DNA of 16,978 bases from Nonomuraea sp. (lineage in GTDB: Bacteria > Actinomycetota > Actinomycetes > Streptosporangiales > Streptosporangiaceae), in assembly GCA_013362835.1 (NCBI GenBank), contig JABFVJ010000252.1:1-16978 (forward strand), in the 5' to 3' direction. The notes under the pieces were generated by a model. That model was not told the origin of the DNA and made no database searches. It was given only the letters and a program-made list of their open reading frames with translations. Positions 13,915 through 16,978 of this stretch are shown here, one piece after another (the stretch's first letter is position 1; each line of letters opens with the position of its first letter). Position numbers and translations under genes: made by a program.

Positions 13915-14856
13915 GTGCGCCGTGAGCGGGCACAGTCGCTGAAGCACGTCGCGGTACCGTACGACTCGGATCGGGCCTTCCTCGACCTCGTCGCGCCGCG
14001 CGTGCGCGCCGCGCTGGACGAAGACAGGCGCGTGCTGGTGATCAACCGGCCCGACAAGCTGGCGCTGCTGGCCGAGGCCCTCGACGGCGACGCGGGCCGG
14101 ATCGACAGCCGCCCCTCCAGCGCCTGGTACGGCCACCCCCACCGCATGCTGGCCGCCTACCACGAGTACACGCGCGGGCGGCCCACCCTCGTCGTCGGCG
14201 AGCCCGTCTGGGCGGGCATGAGCGAGCCGCGGATCAGAGACCTGATCCGCTACGACTCGGTCATCAACGCCGCGCTCGGCCCGGCCCCCTCGATCATGTT
14301 GTGCCTGTACGACGTGCGCCAGACCCCCGAACCCGTGCTCGAACTCAACCAGGTCGTCCACCCCCTGCTGCTCGGCGGCGCCGGCGAGACCGCGAGCAGC
14401 CGTTTCGTCGAGCCCCACGAGCTGGTGCTGAACGGCGACCGCGCCCCGCTGCCAGAGCCGGGCCCGGGGGCCCACACCGTGCGTTTCACGGCCCGCGAGC
14501 TCAAACGCCTGCGCCAGACCGTCGGCGACTACGCCAGGGCGGCCGGCATGGACCGCAATCTCATCACGTCGATCGTGCTCAGCGTCTCCGAGATCGCCGC
14601 GAACTCGGTCGAGCACGGCGCGGGCTTCGGCACGATCACCATGTGGCTGGAGGGCCGCGAGCTCGTGTGCGACCTCGCCGACCCCGGCGGCGCCCTCGAC
14701 GACCCGTTACCCGGCTACATACCACCGGAGCCCGAATCCCCACGGGGATACGGGCTCTGGATCAGCCGTCAGCTCTGCGACCGGGTGGAGCTGCGCACCG
14801 AAGGCGGCGTGTTACGCGTCCGCCTTCATCTGTCCCTGGACTCGGCGAGCGCTTAG
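13915..14856 (+). CDS. MEDS-domain/HATPase_c (RsbW-like) anti-sigma or sensor protein
   Basis: 313 residues from the GTG at 13915. Residues about 8-165 match the MEDS sensory domain ([57 protein letters not shown]), known from methanogen and methylotroph regulators such as DcmR and frequent in actinomycete regulators. Residues about 190-306 are a GHKL ATPase of the RsbW type: N box [11 protein letters not shown] (225-235), G1 DLADPGG (253-259), G2 [16 protein letters not shown] (277-292). There is no dimerisation/phospho-acceptor histidine domain and no membrane helix. It is thus more like a cytosolic anti-sigma/serine kinase than a histidine kinase. The promoter is leaderless. The stop overlaps that of the convergent sigma gene. 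The ligand, and the sigma or anti-sigma-antagonist partner, are unknown. Confidence 0.88.
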   Translation: MRRERAQSLKHVAVPYDSDRAFLDLVAPRVRAALDEDRRVLVINRPDKLALLAEALDGDAGRIDSRPSSAWYGHPHRMLAAYHEYTRGRPTLVVGEPVWAGMSEPRIRDLIRYDSVINAALGPAPSIMLCLYDVRQTPEPVLELNQVVHPLLLGGAGETASSRFVEPHELVLNGDRAPLPEPGPGAHTVRFTARELKRLRQTVGDYARAAGMDRNLITSIVLSVSEIAANSVEHGAGFGTITMWLEGRELVCDLADPGGALDDPLPGYIPPEPESPRGYGLWISRQLCDRVELRTEGGVLRVRLHLSLDSASA

Positions 14857-15449
14857 GCGGCCACGCGGGGGGCGGGCAGGCGTACGGCGCCCTCTTCGCG
14901 CGCGTAGTCCTCCAGCATGCCGCGCAGCTGCCGGCGGCCTCGGTGCAGCCTGGACATCACGGTGCCGATGGGCGTGCCCATCCGCTCGGCGATCTCCTTG
15001 TACGCGAAGCCCTCCACGTCGGCCAGGTAGACGGCCACGCGGAAGTCCTCGGGGAGCGAGCGCAGGGCGTTCATCACGACGCTGTCGGGCAGCCGGTCGA
15101 GCGCCTCGGTCTCGGCCGAGCGCAGGCCCGTGGAGCTGTGGGACTCGGCGGCGTGCAGCTGCCAGTCCTCGATGTCCTCGGCGGCCGACAACTTCGGCGA
15201 GCGCTGCTTCTTCCGGTAGTCGTTGATGAAGTTGTTGGTCAGGATCCGGTGCAGCCACGCCTTGAGGTTGGTGCCCTCGCGGAACTGGTGGTACGACGTG
15301 TACGCCTTGGCCACGGTCTCCTGCACCAGGTCTTCTGCGTCGGCGGCGTTACGGGTCAGGCGCATGGCGGAAGCGAACAGCTGCGACGTCACGGGCACGA
15401 CATCGCGCTCGAACCAGTCCTGACGCTGCTCATCGGTCATCGTGATCAA
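14853..15449 (-). CDS. ECF sigma factor, SigR/SigH-like
   Basis: 198 residues. Region 2 (about 24-88) shows [14 protein letters not shown], then [21 protein letters not shown], the pattern of the SigR (Streptomyces)/SigH (Mycobacterium) group that responds to thiol-oxidative stress. Region 4 (about 122-178) has [19 protein letters not shown] and a clear [23 protein letters not shown]. No C-terminal extension beyond a short tail is seen. The start is probably TTG at 15449 (GGGGGA 5 nt upstream); the ATG at 15440 is in frame but its site would be too far away. These sigma factors usually have a small zinc-binding anti-sigma gene (RsrA/RshA) directly downstream. Here the next gene is convergent instead, so that partner is absent from the window. 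The Cds1-like gene is divergent. The group call is likely; orthology to SigR itself is not claimed. Confidence 0.88.
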   Translation of the reverse strand: MITMTDEQRQDWFERDVVPVTSQLFASAMRLTRNAADAEDLVQETVAKAYTSYHQFREGTNLKAWLHRILTNNFINDYRKKQRSPKLSAAEDIEDWQLHAAESHSSTGLRSAETEALDRLPDSVVMNALRSLPEDFRVAVYLADVEGFAYKEIAERMGTPIGTVMSRLHRGRRQLRGMLEDYAREEGAVRLPAPRVAA

Positions 15450-15621
15450 TTCATTCCCCCTTGCGCTATCCCCCGTTTCGGCACAGGCCGCCTGACAGCA
15501 TCCTCATCATCGCAAGCCCCGGGTAAGGGGCGCGTTAGAAGAAGGCGCATTGGTCAGAAGGGGTCTGAGTCCATCTGCTCGCGGCGTGCGTGGTCACGTC
15601 CACGGCCGGACAAGTCTCATT

Positions 15622-15630
15622 ATCATAACA
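15622..15630 (-). promoter_or_regulatory. Extended -10 promoter candidate for sigma gene
   Basis: The minus strand reads TGT-TATGAT (15630-15622): a near-consensus -10 box with an upstream TGN extension and no evident -35. It would give a leader of about 165 nt before the TTG at 15449. That leader contains a small hairpin (GCCCC at 15516-15520, GGGGC at 15527-15531). A closer promoter cannot be excluded. Confidence 0.4.
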
Positions 15631-15675
15631 CTACCCACCCAATTTCGTAGGAATAGTGGCCAGAGTCACATGGGA

Positions 15676-15681
15676 TAGCGT
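15676..15681 (+). promoter_or_regulatory. -10 box for leaderless Cds1-like gene
   Basis: TAGCGT is followed by 7 nt (ATGGACC) and the ATG at 15689. No Shine-Dalgarno sequence precedes this ATG, in keeping with leaderless starts elsewhere in the window. The -35 is not recognisable. Confidence 0.4.
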
Positions 15682-15688
15682 ATGGACC

Positions 15689-16762
15689 ATGGATTTCGTG
15701 GACCGTCACGACACGGGAACGCGCCGCTGGGTGGCGGAGGCCATCCGCAAGGTGGAGGCCGACGCCAACCGGAGTTGTGACACGCACCTGCACGTCTTTC
15801 CGCTGCCCACGCACTGGGGCGTAAACCTCTACCTGAAGGACGAATCAGTGCACCCGACCGGTTCCCTGAAGCATCGGCTCGCCCGGTCACTCTTCCTGTA
15901 CGGCCTGGCCAACGGCTGGATCGGCCCGACCACCACGATCGTGGAGGCGTCGAGCGGATCGACCGCCGTGAGCGAGGCGTATTTCGCCCGGCTGCTCGGC
16001 CTGCCGTTCATCGCCGTCATGCCCGCGTCCACGTCACCCGAGAAGTGTCACCTGATCGAGTTCTACGGCGGGAAATGTCACCTCGTCGCCGACCCCACAG
16101 CGATCTATGACGAATCTCACCGCCTGGCCGCCGAGACCGGCGGTCACTTCATGGACCAGTTCACCTACGCGGAGCGAGCGACGGACTGGCGTGGGAACAA
16201 CAACATCGCCGAGTCGATCTATTCCCAGATGTCGTTGGAGCCGCATCCCGAGCCCGCCTGGATCGTCGTCGGCGCCGGCACCGGCGGCACGTCCTCCACG
16301 ATCGGCCGCTACATCCGCTACCGCCGCCACCCCACCCGCCTCGCCGTCGTCGACCCGGAGGGCTCGGCGTTCTACCCGAGCTGGACCTCCGGCGACGCCT
16401 CGGTCACGGCGCCGGGCTCGCGGATCGAGGGCATCGGCAGGCCGCGTGTGGAGCCGTCGTTCCTGCCCAGCGTGATCGACCGGATGATCGCCGTCCCCGA
16501 CGCCCGCTCGATCGCCGCCATGCACTGGACGCGCGAGGTCACCGGCCTCGACGTCGGCGGTTCCACGGGGACGAACATGGCGGCCTGCGTGGCGCTCGTC
16601 CGCGAGATGCGCGAGGCCGGCGACCAGGGCAGCATCGTCACCCTGGTCTGCGACAGCGGCGACCGCTACAACGGCACCTACGGCAACCCCGACTGGCTGG
16701 CCGCCCAGGGCCTGGACCTCGCCCCCCACCTGGCCGACCTGCGCTCCTTCCTGCCGACCTGA
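15689..16762 (+). CDS. PLP-dependent cysteine synthase-fold enzyme, Cds1-like L-cysteine desulfhydrase
   Basis: 357 residues. Cysteine synthase (fold-type II PLP) landmarks: [14 protein letters not shown] (50-63) with the probable Schiff-base lysine K61, SSGST (88-92, substrate loop), the phosphate-binding glycine loop GAGTGGTSS (195-203), EGIG (247-250), GGSTGTN (290-296) and CDSGDRY (321-327, contact to the pyridine ring). The arrangement recalls the mycobacterial Rv3684/Cds1 type, reported to release H2S, pyruvate and ammonia from cysteine, more than biosynthetic CysK. No regulatory CBS domain follows. The ATG at 15689 is chosen over the in-frame GTG at 15656: a TAGCGT box lies 7 nt upstream of the ATG and the extra N-terminus is not family-like. 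It is divergent from the SigR/SigH-like gene, which suggests, but does not prove, a link to thiol or sulfur stress. Confidence 0.85.
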   Translation: MDFVDRHDTGTRRWVAEAIRKVEADANRSCDTHLHVFPLPTHWGVNLYLKDESVHPTGSLKHRLARSLFLYGLANGWIGPTTTIVEASSGSTAVSEAYFARLLGLPFIAVMPASTSPEKCHLIEFYGGKCHLVADPTAIYDESHRLAAETGGHFMDQFTYAERATDWRGNNNIAESIYSQMSLEPHPEPAWIVVGAGTGGTSSTIGRYIRYRRHPTRLAVVDPEGSAFYPSWTSGDASVTAPGSRIEGIGRPRVEPSFLPSVIDRMIAVPDARSIAAMHWTREVTGLDVGGSTGTNMAACVALVREMREAGDQGSIVTLVCDSGDRYNGTYGNPDWLAAQGLDLAPHLADLRSFLPT

Positions 16763-16784
16763 CCCCGGCCCAGCCGCCACGCGC

Positions 16785-16836
16785 CGCCTCAGACCACCTC
16801 AGACCGCCTCAGACCTGCCTCAGGCCGGCCTCAGAC
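16785..16836. repeat. Short tandem repeat of CGCCTCAGAC type
   Basis: CGCCTCAGAC (16785-16794), CACCTCAGAC (16795-16804) and CGCCTCAGAC (16805-16814) are in perfect 10-bp register, followed by two degenerate copies with GCCTCAG (16815-16836). It lies in the 97-bp gap between convergent stop codons. The units are direct, not inverted, so they do not form an obvious terminator stem. Slippage-generated spacer DNA is the simplest reading. Confidence 0.75.
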
Positions 16837-16859
16837 GGCGCGGCGGGCGGGCGCGCGGC

Positions 16860-16978
16860 TCAGGCGGGCTTGGCGGGGTCGACGCCGAACAGGCGGGCCA
16901 GGTCGTCGAGCATGGCGTGCGCTCCCTGGAGGCCCACCGCGCTCATCCAGGTCAGGTCGCTGACCTCGTGCTTCTCCC
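16860..16978 (-). CDS. C-terminus of unrecognised protein
   Basis: Partial: an open frame enters from the right edge and stops at TGA (16862-16860). The 38 visible residues end in EKHEVSDLTWMSAVG (first part), then a leucine-rich helix LDDLARLFGVDPAKPA at the C-terminus. Third-codon G/C bias supports coding. The fragment is too short for a family call. It is convergent with the Cds1-like gene. Confidence 0.55.
   Translation of the reverse strand, partial: EKHEVSDLTWMSAVGLQGAHAMLDDLARLFGVDPAKPA

Noticed and set aside
15650..15689. GGAAT at 15650-15654 as a SigR-type -35 for the Cds1-like gene
   Set aside because: No GTT -10 element occurs 16-20 bp downstream, so the second half of a SigR promoter is missing.
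16785..16836. Repeats as a CRISPR array
   Set aside because: Units are about 10 bp and directly adjacent, with no spacers and no cas genes.

Overview
The window is very GC-rich, with strong G/C bias at third codon positions, GTG starts, leaderless-looking promoters and typical actinomycete gene families (SigR/SigH-like ECF sigma factor, MEDS/HATPase regulator, TypA, helix-turn-helix/cupin regulator, Cds1-like desulfhydrase). It most likely comes from the chromosome of a filamentous actinomycete. A Streptosporangiales-like source (Nonomuraea and relatives) is my impression, not something shown. No tRNA, rRNA, insertion sequence, phage gene or CRISPR array is visible, so this looks like ordinary chromosome rather than an island.

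Layout. The left edge (1-2703, minus strand) holds most of an NB-ARC/TPR regulator that runs off the window, and before it a short gene for a truncated, probably non-catalytic relative of AMP-binding enzymes. Next is a tightly coupled four-gene minus-strand operon (5245 down to 2759): a 31-residue membrane microprotein, a small lipoprotein, an NRAMP-related metal transporter with a changed metal site, and a two-PRC-barrel protein. Its genes overlap by GTGA/ATGA at most junctions. A TetR regulator (5276-5818) is transcribed divergently from 31 bp away and is the obvious candidate controller. The translational GTPase gene typA (5891-7741) follows, then a large uncharacterised membrane protein (7971-10484).

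The middle right (12271 down to 10488, minus strand) carries an apparent operon of a 101-residue unknown protein, a lipoprotein polysaccharide deacetylase and a DUF2461 protein. A helix-turn-helix/cupin regulator (12964-12389) is divergent from an EamA/DMT permease (13056-13895). The region between them holds a perfect 9+1+9 palindrome and further copies of its TTGCAC half-site, a clear regulator-operator-transporter module. The permease is followed by a MEDS-HATPase regulator whose stop codon overlaps that of a convergent SigR/SigH-like ECF sigma factor. A Cds1-like PLP-dependent cysteine desulfhydrase is divergent from the sigma gene. The window ends with a short tandem repeat and the C-terminus of an unrecognised minus-strand gene.

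Recurrent theme. Five start codons (2703, 5276, 12964, 13915, 15689) lack a good Shine-Dalgarno sequence and have a TANNNT -10 box ending 6-7 nt upstream, the signature of leaderless transcription. I see no large unknown defence or biosynthetic system. The best leads are the NRAMP-related operon with its microprotein, the TTGCAC operator array, the truncated AMP-binding-like protein, the uncharacterised membrane protein, and the sigma factor/MEDS/desulfhydrase neighbourhood.
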